Below, piece after piece: positions 5,330 to 5,339 of a DNA stretch of 5,339 nt (the first letter of the stretch is position 1; each line of letters opens with the position of its first letter). The position numbers and the translations under genes are program-made. Source of the stretch: Flavobacteriaceae bacterium (GTDB lineage Bacteria; Bacteroidota; Bacteroidia; Flavobacteriales; Flavobacteriaceae); the NCBI GenBank assembly GCA_013001365.1, contig JABDMQ010000213.1, forward strand, positions 1 through 5,339, given 5' to 3'. The notes beneath the pieces were generated by a model. That model was given only the letters and a program-made list of their open reading frames with translations, was not told the DNA's origin and ran no database searches.

Positions 5330-5339
5330 TATTTTAAAA

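Overview
The window is an AT-rich chromosomal segment from a member of the Bacteroidota, most likely a marine-type Flavobacteriia. Four things point there. The proteins resemble flavobacterial forms: a PspC-like protein beside a K+ channel, an alanine/Na+ symporter with an acidic loop insertion, a membrane-anchored helix-hairpin-helix protein and an IVD/LCAD-like acyl-CoA dehydrogenase. The one clear promoter has the Bacteroidota -33/-7 form (TTTG...TATATTTG). Most starts have no Shine-Dalgarno (SD) sequence. The last gene encodes a short, typical Bacteroidota bS21. All genes are on the + strand, and there are no insertion sequences, CRISPR arrays, tRNAs, rRNAs or signs of recent transfer.

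Layout: bases 1-224 hold the 3' part of a small PspC-domain membrane protein. Three bases later comes a two-TM K+ channel with an RCK (TrkA-N/TrkA-C) module (228-1244), which ends in a small intrinsic terminator overlapping its stop codon. A 109-bp gap with no convincing promoter precedes an AGCS-family sodium:alanine symporter (1354-2949). Only 18 bp further on starts a three-repeat helix-hairpin-helix (ComEA-like) membrane-anchored protein (2968-3837). Its first 16 codons contain a perfect 12-bp inverted repeat followed by a T-rich run, so a terminator-like element sits inside the start of a gene. After 41 bp comes an acyl-CoA dehydrogenase (3879-5036). A 98-bp regulatory region with a strong promoter, a 5'-UTR hairpin and an unusually strong SD then leads to rpsU (bS21, 5135-5329), which ends 10 bases before the window edge.

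Working together: the first two genes look like one membrane/ion-homeostasis operon. The symporter, HhH protein and dehydrogenase are close together and co-directional, and may share transcripts, but they have no obvious common pathway. rpsU has its own promoter. Its strong SD stands out because the other starts here lack one, which fits autogenous control through the bS21-sequestered anti-SD of Bacteroidota ribosomes.

The two signals most worth following are the intragenic terminator-like hairpin at 2971-3020 and the rpsU leader at 5054-5134. I see no wholly new multi-gene system; the protein-coding content is ordinary core/housekeeping material for this phylum.
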